A DNA stretch of 5,715 bases, taken from Pseudomonadota bacterium (GTDB lineage Bacteria; Pseudomonadota; Gammaproteobacteria; Burkholderiales; Burkholderiaceae_B). Each line of letters opens with the position of its first letter. Positions within the stretch are counted from its first letter, which is position 1. The stretch is from assembly GCA_023422555.1 (NCBI GenBank), contig JAFAGQ010000207.1:1-5715 (forward strand). The letters are read 5' to 3'. Position numbers and translations under genes: made by a program. This document shows positions 1 to 5,715 of the stretch, one piece after another. The notes under the pieces were generated by a model. The model was not told where the DNA came from. It saw only the letters and a list, made by a program, of their open reading frames with translations, and did no database searches.

Positions 1-62
1 AAGGACGTCCGCCGAAACGTGTTATCGTGGTTCCCGGAAAACTCGTCAATATTGTTGGTTAA
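1..62 (+). CDS. leuS: Leucyl-tRNA synthetase, C-terminal end only (partial)
   Basis: This is the last 19 full codons of a gene entering from the left edge, read in frame 3 and ending at TAA 60-62. The visible peptide ends KRVIVVPGKLVNIVG. It closely matches the C-terminal tail of bacterial LeuRS (the E. coli enzyme ends in a very similar VIYVPGKLLNLVVG segment). LeuRS charges tRNA-Leu with leucine in the cytoplasm, and this tail belongs to the small C-terminal domain that contacts the tRNA. Having leuS directly before lptE and holA is the conserved order in many beta- and gammaproteobacteria, which supports a call that rests on few residues. The catalytic and editing domains lie outside the window. 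Confidence 0.9.
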   Translation, partial: GRPPKRVIVVPGKLVNIVG

Positions 63-67
63 TTTTC

Positions 68-74
68 AGCAGGT
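68..74 (+). promoter_or_regulatory. Probable ribosome binding site of lptE
   Basis: The sequence AGCAGGT contains an AGG core at 71-73, eight bases before the ATG at 82. It lies in the 19-nt gap after the leuS stop. It favours ATG 82 over the in-frame GTG at 19, which is inside leuS and would add 21 residues ahead of the signal peptide. The match to the anti-Shine-Dalgarno sequence is modest. Confidence 0.45.
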
Positions 75-81
75 AAACACC

Positions 82-651
82 ATGGTGTACTCAACTCAAT
101 CCTTGCGCTGGTTTCAGGCCCTGACAGTGGTTGTCCTGCTGGGCATTCTGCTGGTGGGCTGCGGCTTTAAACTGCGTGGAGAAAAACCGCTGCCGTTTAC
201 AACGATGTACACCAATATCGATGCTAATTCCCGTTTCGGTGCTTACCTGCGCCGCTCCCTGAAGGCCAGTTCTCCGGCGTTAAATTTTGTGGACAAGGCA
301 GCCAATGCCCAGGTCGTGCTGTCCCAACTGGAAAAAACCCAGTCCCAGCGCGAGGTGTCGCTCAATTCTCAGGGTCAGGTTGAGGAGTATGAACTGACGC
401 TGCGTCTGACCTTCCAGCTTGCAACGCCTGCTGGACAATTATTGATTCCGCCTTCAACGCTGACGGCCTCGCGCACCCTGCCTTATGATGAAGCCAATGC
501 GCAGGCGAAGGCACAGGAAATGGTCTCGCTGTATCAGGACATGGAATCGCTCATGGTTGGCCAACTGGTTCGCCGAATCAGTTCCGACGACGTCATCAAT
601 GGTTATAACCAGGGCGCAACCACACCAGTAAATGCACAGTACGTGCAGTAA
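82..651 (+). CDS. lptE: LPS-assembly lipoprotein LptE
   Basis: LptE (formerly RlpB) is an outer-membrane lipoprotein that plugs the LptD barrel and helps insert lipopolysaccharide into the outer leaflet. The 189-residue product has a lipoprotein signal: R9, a hydrophobic stretch at about 13-25, then a lipobox LVGC with the lipidated cysteine at C27. The following CGFKLRG resembles the CGWHLR start of mature E. coli LptE. Residue +2 is Gly, not Asp, as expected for export to the outer membrane. Other family-like parts are the QGQVEEYELTLRLTFQL strand region and the C-terminal helix DMESLMVGQLVRRI. The start at ATG 82 puts the signal peptide at the N-terminus; a GTG at 85 is a less likely alternative. 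The gene begins 19 nt after leuS and ends 5 nt before holA, so it is probably co-transcribed and translationally linked with both. The sequence after the C-terminal helix (about residues 170-189) is polar and probably flexible. Confidence 0.93.
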   Translation: MVYSTQSLRWFQALTVVVLLGILLVGCGFKLRGEKPLPFTTMYTNIDANSRFGAYLRRSLKASSPALNFVDKAANAQVVLSQLEKTQSQREVSLNSQGQVEEYELTLRLTFQLATPAGQLLIPPSTLTASRTLPYDEANAQAKAQEMVSLYQDMESLMVGQLVRRISSDDVINGYNQGATTPVNAQYVQ

Positions 652-656
652 GTGCA

Positions 657-1718
657 ATGGCATCACAAAATCCGGCATATGAACGATTCATTTCCGATCT
701 ATCCCGGTCGGATGCCACATTGCATCCGCTTTATGTCATCTGCGGTGATGAACTCCTCTTGCGCAACGAAGCCCTGGATGTACTGCGCGCCGCATGTCGT
801 CAGCAAGGCTACACAGAAAGGGTGTCACTCAGCCTGACGGCTACCGGCCCCTGGAATGTGATTGAGGAAAATACCCAATCCATTTCTCTGTTCGGCGACA
901 AAAAGCTGATGGAAATCGAACTGGCCACAGGCAAACCCGGCAAGGCAGGTGCAGATGCACTTACGAGCCTGGCGACGCGCGCAGCCAATCAGGATCTTGC
1001 CGATATTTCCATTGTCCTGATTCTGCCGCGGGCAGACAAAACCATGTCGTCGGCCAAATGGTTCACCGCTGTCACGCAGCACGCCGTGGTTGTCAACACG
1101 CCAATGATCGGTCGTGACCAACTGCCAGCCTGGATACAGGCGCGGTTAAAGAAACAGAAACAGCGAGCTGATGCAGCAACACTTGCCTGGATCACCGATA
1201 AGGTCGAAGGCAATCTGCTGGCCGCGCATCAGGAAATCCTCAAACTGGGCCTGCAGTATCCCGAAGGCGAATTGACACTGGAAGAAGTGGAAAATGCTGT
1301 GCTGGATGTCAGTCGCTACAATGTCTTTGACATGAGCCAGGCCATTTTGCGTGGCGATGGCCAGCGTGCGCTCAAGGTACTTCACGGGCTGCAGGCGGAA
1401 GGAGAAGCATTGCCGATGGTGCTGGGCCTGCTGACTTATGACATCCGTAATCTTTACACGCTTGCCCAGGCAAGGCAGAATGGACATAATCCGCGCAATA
1501 TGACGCGCAAGCTGGGGCTTTTTCCACCCAAGGATCAGCTGATTCTGAATACACTGGACAGGCTGCCCTTCTCCCAGATTATGGGGCTTGTACAGCACGC
1601 ACACGACATTGACAGACTGTTCAAGGGCTTCCCGGCAGACGGCAGACTTACCGACCCCTGGCAGGAAATGGCCAGACTGGTCCTGCGGATGGCAGATGTC
1701 ACCGCAACTACTCACTGA
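657..1718 (+). CDS. holA: DNA polymerase III subunit delta
   Basis: HolA is the delta subunit of the clamp-loader complex; it opens the beta sliding clamp so that it can be placed on primed DNA. The 353-residue length is close to that of E. coli HolA (about 343). The N-terminal part PLYVICGDELLLRNEALD (about 24-41) corresponds to the degenerate AAA+ P-loop region, with no working Walker A lysine, as is usual for delta. The segment ISLFGDKKLMEIEL (76-89) carries S77-L78-F79, matching the Ser-Leu-Phe element with which E. coli delta contacts the clamp. KWFTAV (134-139), LPAWIQARLK (156-165) and EGNLLAAHQEILKL (184-197) match the second and lid-like domains, and the rest is the helical collar domain. 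ATG 657 lies 5 nt after the lptE stop; the ribosome binding site is weak, suggesting coupling to lptE translation. A GTG at 652 is out of frame. The lptE–holA pairing is conserved widely; in E. coli nadD follows holA, whereas here proA does. Confidence 0.95.
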   Translation: MASQNPAYERFISDLSRSDATLHPLYVICGDELLLRNEALDVLRAACRQQGYTERVSLSLTATGPWNVIEENTQSISLFGDKKLMEIELATGKPGKAGADALTSLATRAANQDLADISIVLILPRADKTMSSAKWFTAVTQHAVVVNTPMIGRDQLPAWIQARLKKQKQRADAATLAWITDKVEGNLLAAHQEILKLGLQYPEGELTLEEVENAVLDVSRYNVFDMSQAILRGDGQRALKVLHGLQAEGEALPMVLGLLTYDIRNLYTLAQARQNGHNPRNMTRKLGLFPPKDQLILNTLDRLPFSQIMGLVQHAHDIDRLFKGFPADGRLTDPWQEMARLVLRMADVTATTH

Positions 1719-1725
1719 TTGAATC

Positions 1726-3006
1726 ATGACAACCGAAAACCGTATTTCTTCTGATCTTCAAGCGCAAATGCTGGTCTGTGGTCAACAGGCCAAAGCCGCG
1801 GCGCGTGAGCTGATGCGCGCAGATGACAGACAAAAGTCTGCCGCGCTGCTGCACATTGCAACACGACTGGAAGCGCAGGCCGACATGCTCAAGGCAGAAA
1901 ATGCGCTGGATCTGCAGCAGGCTCGTGAAAATGACCTGGAACCAGCCATGATAGATCGCCTGACACTGTCAGATAAAACCCTGAAACTGATGGCTACCGG
2001 TCTGCGGCAGATTGCTGCACTCGAAGACCCGGTAGGCAGCCGCAGCGAGACGAAAATTCGCCCCAACGGCATGCGGGTATCAAAAATGCGCATCCCGCTA
2101 GGTGTCATCGGCATCATCTACGAATCGCGGCCGAACGTGACCGTGGACGCGGCAGCCCTGTGTCTGAAATCCGGGAATGCCGTTATCCTGCGTGGGGGCA
2201 GCGAAGCCTTCCGCTCCAATCAGGCACTGGGAAAAATCATTCACGAAGGTCTGGCGCATGCCGGTTTGCCGGTCCATGCAGTGCAAACCCTCAATACCAC
2301 AGACCGCGCTGCAGTCGGTCACCTGATCACCATGAATGACTACGTCGATGTGATCATTCCGCGCGGTGGCAAGGGCCTGATCAAACGCCTGGAAGCTGAT
2401 GCGACCGTGCCCATGATTCGACATCTTGATGGCAACTGTCATGTCTATGTCGATCGCGATGCCAATCTGCAGATGGCGCATGATGTGGCCTTTCAGGCCA
2501 AGACCTACCGCTACGGCGTCTGTGGATCCATGGAAACGCTGCTGGTTCATCAGGACGTTGCCCAACAGCTGCTGCCTGGCCTGGGCGCCGCCTATATTGA
2601 AAAAGGCGTGGAACTGCGTGGCTGTGAGCGCACCAGACAATGGATTCCTCAGGCAACCGAAGCCACCGATGAAGACTGGGCCACAGAATACCTCGCGCCA
2701 ATACTGGCCATTCGCGTGGTCGACTCGATTGACGACGCCATGACGCATATTGCACGCTGGAGTTCGGGTCACACCGAAGCCATCGTGACAGACAGCCTGA
2801 CGGCAGCTAACCGATTCCAGCGTGAAGTGGACTCCAGTTCCGTCTACGTGAATCTTCCCACCGTGTTTGCTGACGGATTTGAATACGGACTGGGTGCCGA
2901 GATCGGCATTTCCACCAACCGTCTTCATGCCCGCGGACCGGTAGGTCTGGAAGGACTCACCACCTATAAGTGGGTTCTGGAAGGCAACGGCCAGTTACGC
3001 GGATAA
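1726..3006 (+). CDS. proA: Gamma-glutamyl phosphate reductase (glutamate-5-semialdehyde dehydrogenase)
   Basis: ProA carries out the second step of proline synthesis: NADPH-dependent reduction of gamma-glutamyl phosphate to glutamate 5-semialdehyde, in the cytoplasm. The 426-residue protein is full length for the family (E. coli about 417). It belongs to the aldehyde dehydrogenase fold. [20 protein letters not shown] (125-144) is the hallmark N-terminal cofactor-domain motif, followed by [15 protein letters not shown]. The catalytic cysteine is C266 in [15 protein letters not shown]. The late family signature runs from V332 to I351 ([20 protein letters not shown] region) but has M339 and W345 where the pattern I recall expects Leu/Ile/Val and His/Tyr. 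The C-terminal [24 protein letters not shown] motif is present with [13 protein letters not shown] 1726 lies 7 nt after the holA stop. The partner kinase ProB is not in the window; in Burkholderiales it is often near obg. A long open frame on the opposite strand here is a coding shadow. Confidence 0.97.
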   Translation: MTTENRISSDLQAQMLVCGQQAKAAARELMRADDRQKSAALLHIATRLEAQADMLKAENALDLQQARENDLEPAMIDRLTLSDKTLKLMATGLRQIAALEDPVGSRSETKIRPNGMRVSKMRIPLGVIGIIYESRPNVTVDAAALCLKSGNAVILRGGSEAFRSNQALGKIIHEGLAHAGLPVHAVQTLNTTDRAAVGHLITMNDYVDVIIPRGGKGLIKRLEADATVPMIRHLDGNCHVYVDRDANLQMAHDVAFQAKTYRYGVCGSMETLLVHQDVAQQLLPGLGAAYIEKGVELRGCERTRQWIPQATEATDEDWATEYLAPILAIRVVDSIDDAMTHIARWSSGHTEAIVTDSLTAANRFQREVDSSSVYVNLPTVFADGFEYGLGAEIGISTNRLHARGPVGLEGLTTYKWVLEGNGQLRG

Positions 3007-3011
3007 GCCAC

Positions 3012-3431
3012 ATGCTCTGGATTAAATCCCTTCATATTGTTTTTGTGATTGCCTGGTTTGCCGGGCTGTTTTATCTGCCACGAATCTTTGTCAACCTGGC
3101 CCAGCAACCGCAGGATGGGCCAGTCTACCCTGTCTTGCTGGGCATGGCGCGCCGTCTGTTACGCTTTACCACCATGCTGGCGGTTCCTGCCGTTGCCTTC
3201 GGACTAGTGCTGATGCTGTACTATCGCATTGGCCTGAGCAACGGCTGGCTGCACGCGAAACTGCTTTTCGTACTGCTGATTATCGGCTACCATCACGCCT
3301 GTTCCCGCATCTACAAAAAATTTGAACAGGGTCGCAACCAGCGCGACCATGTGTTTTATCGCTGGTTCAATGAAGTACCGGTTTTGCTATTGCTGGTGGT
3401 GGTGATCCTGGTGGTCACCAAACCCTTCTGA
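3012..3431 (+). CDS. hemJ: HemJ/CopD-family integral membrane protein (putative protoporphyrinogen IX oxidase)
   Basis: This 139-residue protein resembles the HemJ (UPF0093, CopD superfamily) family, whose studied members oxidise protoporphyrinogen IX to protoporphyrin IX in the cytoplasmic membrane late in heme synthesis. Four hydrophobic segments are visible at about 5-22, 52-71, 80-97 and 122-136. The N-terminus MLWIKSLHIVFVIAWFAGLF-YLPRIFV carries the conserved helix-1 histidine (H8), W15 and the YLPR motif (R24). WLHAKLLFVLLIIGYHH (79-95) carries the conserved lysine K83, and RWFNEVPVLLLL begins the last helix. The family match is strong; the exact enzymatic role is inferred, because CopD-like relatives of other function share this fold. 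ATG 3012 is chosen because the H8 helix then starts at the usual position and the start lies 5 nt after proA; an upstream in-frame start at 2970 would overlap proA and add non-hydrophobic residues. A weak GGATAAG precedes it. Confidence 0.82.
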   Translation: MLWIKSLHIVFVIAWFAGLFYLPRIFVNLAQQPQDGPVYPVLLGMARRLLRFTTMLAVPAVAFGLVLMLYYRIGLSNGWLHAKLLFVLLIIGYHHACSRIYKKFEQGRNQRDHVFYRWFNEVPVLLLLVVVILVVTKPF

Positions 3432-3442
3432 CAGGCCAAACC

Positions 3443-4993
3443 ATGACCGATGACAATACCCCTTCCAACCGCAAGAAACTGAGTCTTCGCGCCGGCACAC
3501 GCGACTCTGCAGGCGAGAGCGAAAAGCCTCGTGTGCGCTCGGGTGCCCGTGCGCGTACCGTTGCACAGAACAGGCTGCGTGCAGGCGAACCTGCAAAACC
3601 GGCAGCAAAACCGCGACGTGGGTTGCCGGCCATGCCGCGCGTCCCCGGAGATACGCCGTCACCTGAACGGACAGCGCGGACCGCAAGACCCTCATCCTCA
3701 ACTCGAACAGTAGGTCGCGCCGAGACCGTTAGCCACAGCGCGGGCACCGGTGCAGAACGCTCCGCCCGTCAGGATACGCCACGTCCACGTCCCGCACAGG
3801 AAAGACGAAAGGCAGATGCGCCGTCTCACCGCCCCTCTTCACGCCTGACCGAAACTTTCCGGATATTTGCGCCATGCCCACAGGGTCTGGAGGAAATACT
3901 CTGCGAAGAAATGCAGGCACTGGGCTTTGACAGCGTGCAGAAAGGCCGTGCCGGCTGCTCCTTTGAAACGGATTGGGCTGGGGTTCTGCGCGCCAATTTG
4001 TATTCCAGACTGGCGACCCGGATTCTGGTTCAGGTTGCACATGGCCTGGTGCTCAAGGAAGACGACATTTACGAGCTGGCTTATGACGTTCCCTGGGAAC
4101 GCTGGTTCGGCGCCGAGCATACGCTGCGTGTCGATACCTCAGCCATTCAGAGCCCCATGAAAAGCCTGATGTTCTGCAATCTGAAGGCCAAGGACGGGAT
4201 TTGTGACCGACTGCGGGATCGTGAGGGCGAGCGCCCAAGCATCGATACCGTCAGACCCGATGCCCGTGTCCACCTCTTTCTGACGCGCGATTCAGGCACA
4301 CTCTATCTGGACACGTCCGGCGAATCCCTGTTCAAGCGCGGCTGGCGGCTGGACAAGGGTGAGGCACCGCTGCGCGAAAACCTGGCCGCCGGTATCCTGG
4401 CCCTGTCAGGCTGGGATCCGTCACAACCCCTTCTTGATCCATTCTGCGGCAGCGGGACAATTCTGATCGAGGCAGCCTGGATCGCCCAGGGTGTACCGCC
4501 TGGCATTTCCCGTCCATTTGGCTTTGAACGGCTGCGCAATGCAGATGCCCGCCAGTGGTCACGACTCAAAGAAGACGCCTTCAGCCGCATTGCACCTGCA
4601 CTGGAAACACCTCTTTTCGGTTGCGACCTGAATCCACACGCCATCGAAGCGGCCCGGGAAAACCTGCAGCGCGCCAATCTGGCGCCTGACTCCATACAGT
4701 TTGCTCGTGCCAATGCCCTGGACCTGCAGCCACCGGTAGATCATGGCTGGCTGGTGACCAACCCGCCCTATGGTGAACGACTGGATCAGCAGGACGACAG
4801 TTTCTGGCGCGACTGGTCTGCCTGCCTGAAGCAGGAATTTGCCGGCTGGCAGGTGCATATCATTTCCAGCGATCTGGAACTGCCCGGAAAGCTGCGTCTG
4901 AAACCGCGCCGCCGCACACCCCTGTACAATGGAGCGCTTGACTGCAGACTGTTCTCGTTTGAAATGGTCGCCGACAGTTACCGTAAATTCTGA
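3443..4993 (+). CDS. rlmL: RlmL-type 23S rRNA (guanine-N2) methyltransferase with THUMP domain and long basic N-terminal extension
   Basis: In E. coli the RlmL half of RlmKL transfers a methyl group from SAM to N2 of G2445 in 23S rRNA. This 516-residue protein has three parts. Residues 1-134 are an Arg-, Ala-, Pro- and Ser-rich tail without any Phe, Trp or Tyr, probably disordered. From about 138, RIFAPCPQGLEEIL starts the ferredoxin-like and THUMP RNA-binding region (to about 285), including the SRLATRI and SPMKSLMFCNLKAKDGICD motifs. From about 295 comes the Rossmann methyltransferase: motif I DPFCGSGTILIEAA (332-345), the acidic turn GCDLNPHA (393-400), D427, and the catalytic NPPYGERLD (440-448). 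YNGALDCRLFSF (495-506) matches the end of the RlmL part of the E. coli protein. The chain stops there, so the RlmK half fused in E. coli is absent. ATG 3443 is 11 nt after the preceding stop, with a weak ACAGG. Older annotation may call such proteins N6-adenine DNA methylases; the THUMP domain argues for RNA. Confidence 0.9.
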   Translation: MTDDNTPSNRKKLSLRAGTRDSAGESEKPRVRSGARARTVAQNRLRAGEPAKPAAKPRRGLPAMPRVPGDTPSPERTARTARPSSSTRTVGRAETVSHSAGTGAERSARQDTPRPRPAQERRKADAPSHRPSSRLTETFRIFAPCPQGLEEILCEEMQALGFDSVQKGRAGCSFETDWAGVLRANLYSRLATRILVQVAHGLVLKEDDIYELAYDVPWERWFGAEHTLRVDTSAIQSPMKSLMFCNLKAKDGICDRLRDREGERPSIDTVRPDARVHLFLTRDSGTLYLDTSGESLFKRGWRLDKGEAPLRENLAAGILALSGWDPSQPLLDPFCGSGTILIEAAWIAQGVPPGISRPFGFERLRNADARQWSRLKEDAFSRIAPALETPLFGCDLNPHAIEAARENLQRANLAPDSIQFARANALDLQPPVDHGWLVTNPPYGERLDQQDDSFWRDWSACLKQEFAGWQVHIISSDLELPGKLRLKPRRRTPLYNGALDCRLFSFEMVADSYRKF

Positions 4994-5003
4994 ACAACAA
5001 AGA

Positions 5004-5534
5004 ATGACATCTTCTGCTAACCCCGATGCGACCCGGACAATGGGCCGCCCTTCCCGGCTGCGCCTTTTTGCATGCATGATGTATGAAGCCGTACTGCTGT
5101 TTGGCGTAGTCTTCTTCACAGATTATATTTTCGACACCCTGACACAGAGCCGCAGCGGCCTGACGCTGCTGGGTCCGCGTCAGCTTGTGCTGTTTGTGGC
5201 CATCGGTCTTTATTTTGTACTCTGCTGGCGCAAGCACGGCCAGACGTTGCCGATGAAAACCTGGAATATCCGACTGACTGACCGCAGTGGCAACAAGCCC
5301 GCATTGGGCAAACTGCTGCTGCGCTACCTGCTGTGCTGGCCCATACCGCTATTGGGCGCCTATGTGGTCTACCTGGTCTCCCGGTCGCTGGGGTGGCCGT
5401 CGGTCACCATGTTCATTGTCATGACACCCTTTCTTAATTTTGTGTATAGCTGGTTTGACCGGGACGGCCTGATGCTGCACGACAGGCTGGCCGGCACCCG
5501 ACTGGTCGATCTATCACGGACGACAATTCAATGA
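5004..5534 (+). CDS. RDD-family membrane protein
   Basis: A 176-residue protein of the RDD family (named for conserved Arg and Asp residues), whose cellular role is mostly unknown; some members have been linked to ion transport or stress tolerance. Hydrophobic segments lie at about 21-43, 59-75, 108-127 and 132-150. Family landmarks are SRLRLFACMMYEAVLLFGVV (18-37, with R20 and E28 where many members have Asp), the connecting motif GQTLPMKTWNIRL (79-91), and the C-terminal DRDGLMLHDRLAGTRLV (152-168) with the HDRLAGT box. ATG 5004 follows the rlmL stop by 10 nt and places a short polar N-terminus before the first helix; an in-frame upstream start at 4929 would lie inside rlmL. No good ribosome binding site is visible, so translation may depend on coupling to rlmL. 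The stop overlaps the next gene's start in an ATGA. Family assignment is firm; no specific function can be given. Confidence 0.88.
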   Translation: MTSSANPDATRTMGRPSRLRLFACMMYEAVLLFGVVFFTDYIFDTLTQSRSGLTLLGPRQLVLFVAIGLYFVLCWRKHGQTLPMKTWNIRLTDRSGNKPALGKLLLRYLLCWPIPLLGAYVVYLVSRSLGWPSVTMFIVMTPFLNFVYSWFDRDGLMLHDRLAGTRLVDLSRTTIQ

Positions 5535-5715
5535 TAGAATCAGAAATCCATGGGCAGGACACTGAAATTTTTGTACGCAACCTGCCCTATTTCTTTAGCG
5601 CTCCCGAATCCCTTAGCCGCCTTATGACCGATCATTACTCGTCACTCTATCAATCTTTTGAATGGCTGGTCCCCTCGGTATTCAATATAGCAGATGCCTG
5701 CTGTCACCGCTGGGC
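5531..5715 (+). CDS. AMP-binding acyl-CoA synthetase-like protein, N-terminus only (partial)
   Basis: A reading frame opens at ATG 5531 and stays open to the window edge (61 full codons). It starts inside the RDD gene's stop region as ATGA, a typical translational-coupling arrangement, and CACGGA at 5515-5520 may serve as its ribosome binding site. The segment SLYQSFEWLVPSVFNIADA (38-56) followed by CCHRW resembles the N-terminus of a group of proteobacterial AMP-forming acyl-CoA synthetases, in which an FNIA…C..W-type motif precedes the AMP-binding domain. Such enzymes activate a carboxylic acid with ATP and load it onto CoA. The ATP-binding and adenylation motifs would lie beyond the edge, so neither the substrate nor the intactness of the gene can be judged. 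The call rests on this short N-terminal resemblance. Confidence 0.7.
   Translation, partial: MIESEIHGQDTEIFVRNLPYFFSAPESLSRLMTDHYSSLYQSFEWLVPSVFNIADACCHRW

Noticed and set aside
19..81. In-frame GTG at 19 as an upstream start for lptE
   Set aside because: It is inside leuS coding sequence and would put 21 extra residues before the lipoprotein signal peptide; ATG 82 has a nearby AGG and gives a normal signal.
1146..1727. 193-codon open frame on the minus strand
   Set aside because: It is antisense to the well-supported holA and has no recognisable motif; it is explained by codon bias in the sense gene.
2098..2928. 276-codon open frame on the minus strand
   Set aside because: It lies entirely opposite proA, whose product is unmistakable with a catalytic cysteine and all motifs. 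The antisense peptide resembles no family I know and has a composition typical of reverse-frame shadows.
2970..3011. Upstream in-frame start for the HemJ-like protein
   Set aside because: It overlaps the end of proA and would add 14 polar residues before the conserved MLWIKSLH start of the family.
3443..3844. Low-complexity Arg/Pro/Ala-rich region as a possible repeat array or frameshifted pseudogene
   Set aside because: I saw no regular repeat unit, and the frame runs without interruption into the THUMP–methyltransferase domains, so it is better treated as a tail of the same protein.
4929..5003. Upstream in-frame start for the RDD protein
   Set aside because: It lies within the C-terminal coding region of rlmL; the extra 25 residues do not look like an RDD N-terminus.
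4559..5119. 186-codon open frame on the minus strand spanning the rlmL–RDD junction
   Set aside because: It overlaps the methyltransferase catalytic motif region and the first RDD helix, both clearly coding on the + strand, and its peptide shows no family features.

Overview
The window reads as an ordinary chromosomal housekeeping segment from a betaproteobacterium. The order leuS–lptE–holA–proA and the sequence style of every product fit Burkholderiales. By eye, moderate GC and codon use point to an Alcaligenaceae-like member (for example the Advenella, Castellaniella or Pusillimonas group). The family-level guess is inference from memory, not from a database comparison.

Layout: all eight genes, two of them cut by the window ends, lie on the + strand with almost no intergenic DNA. 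In order they are the last codons of leuS (leucyl-tRNA synthetase), lptE (LPS-transport lipoprotein, 82-651), holA (DNA polymerase III delta subunit, 657-1718), proA (gamma-glutamyl phosphate reductase, 1726-3006), a four-helix HemJ/CopD-family membrane protein (3012-3431), an RlmL-type 23S rRNA guanine-N2 methyltransferase with a long basic N-terminal tail (3443-4993), an RDD-family membrane protein (5004-5534), and the start of an AMP-binding acyl-CoA synthetase-like gene (5531 to the window end). The largest gap is 19 nt (leuS to lptE), and the last two genes overlap by 4 nt (ATGA). No space between genes is large enough for an obvious promoter or terminator, and I saw no tRNA, rRNA, CRISPR, insertion sequence or repeat array. 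No stretch longer than 300 bases lacks a gene.

How the genes relate: they do not form one pathway. They serve translation, outer-membrane assembly, replication, proline synthesis, probably heme synthesis, and ribosome modification. They look like a co-transcribed housekeeping cluster; leuS–lptE–holA is an old linkage also seen in E. coli. I found no convincing new biological system. The most notable features are the aromatic-free, arginine-rich N-terminal extension of the RlmL-like enzyme, its lack of the RlmK half fused to it in E. coli, a putative HemJ directly after proA, and small deviations in the ProA family signature.
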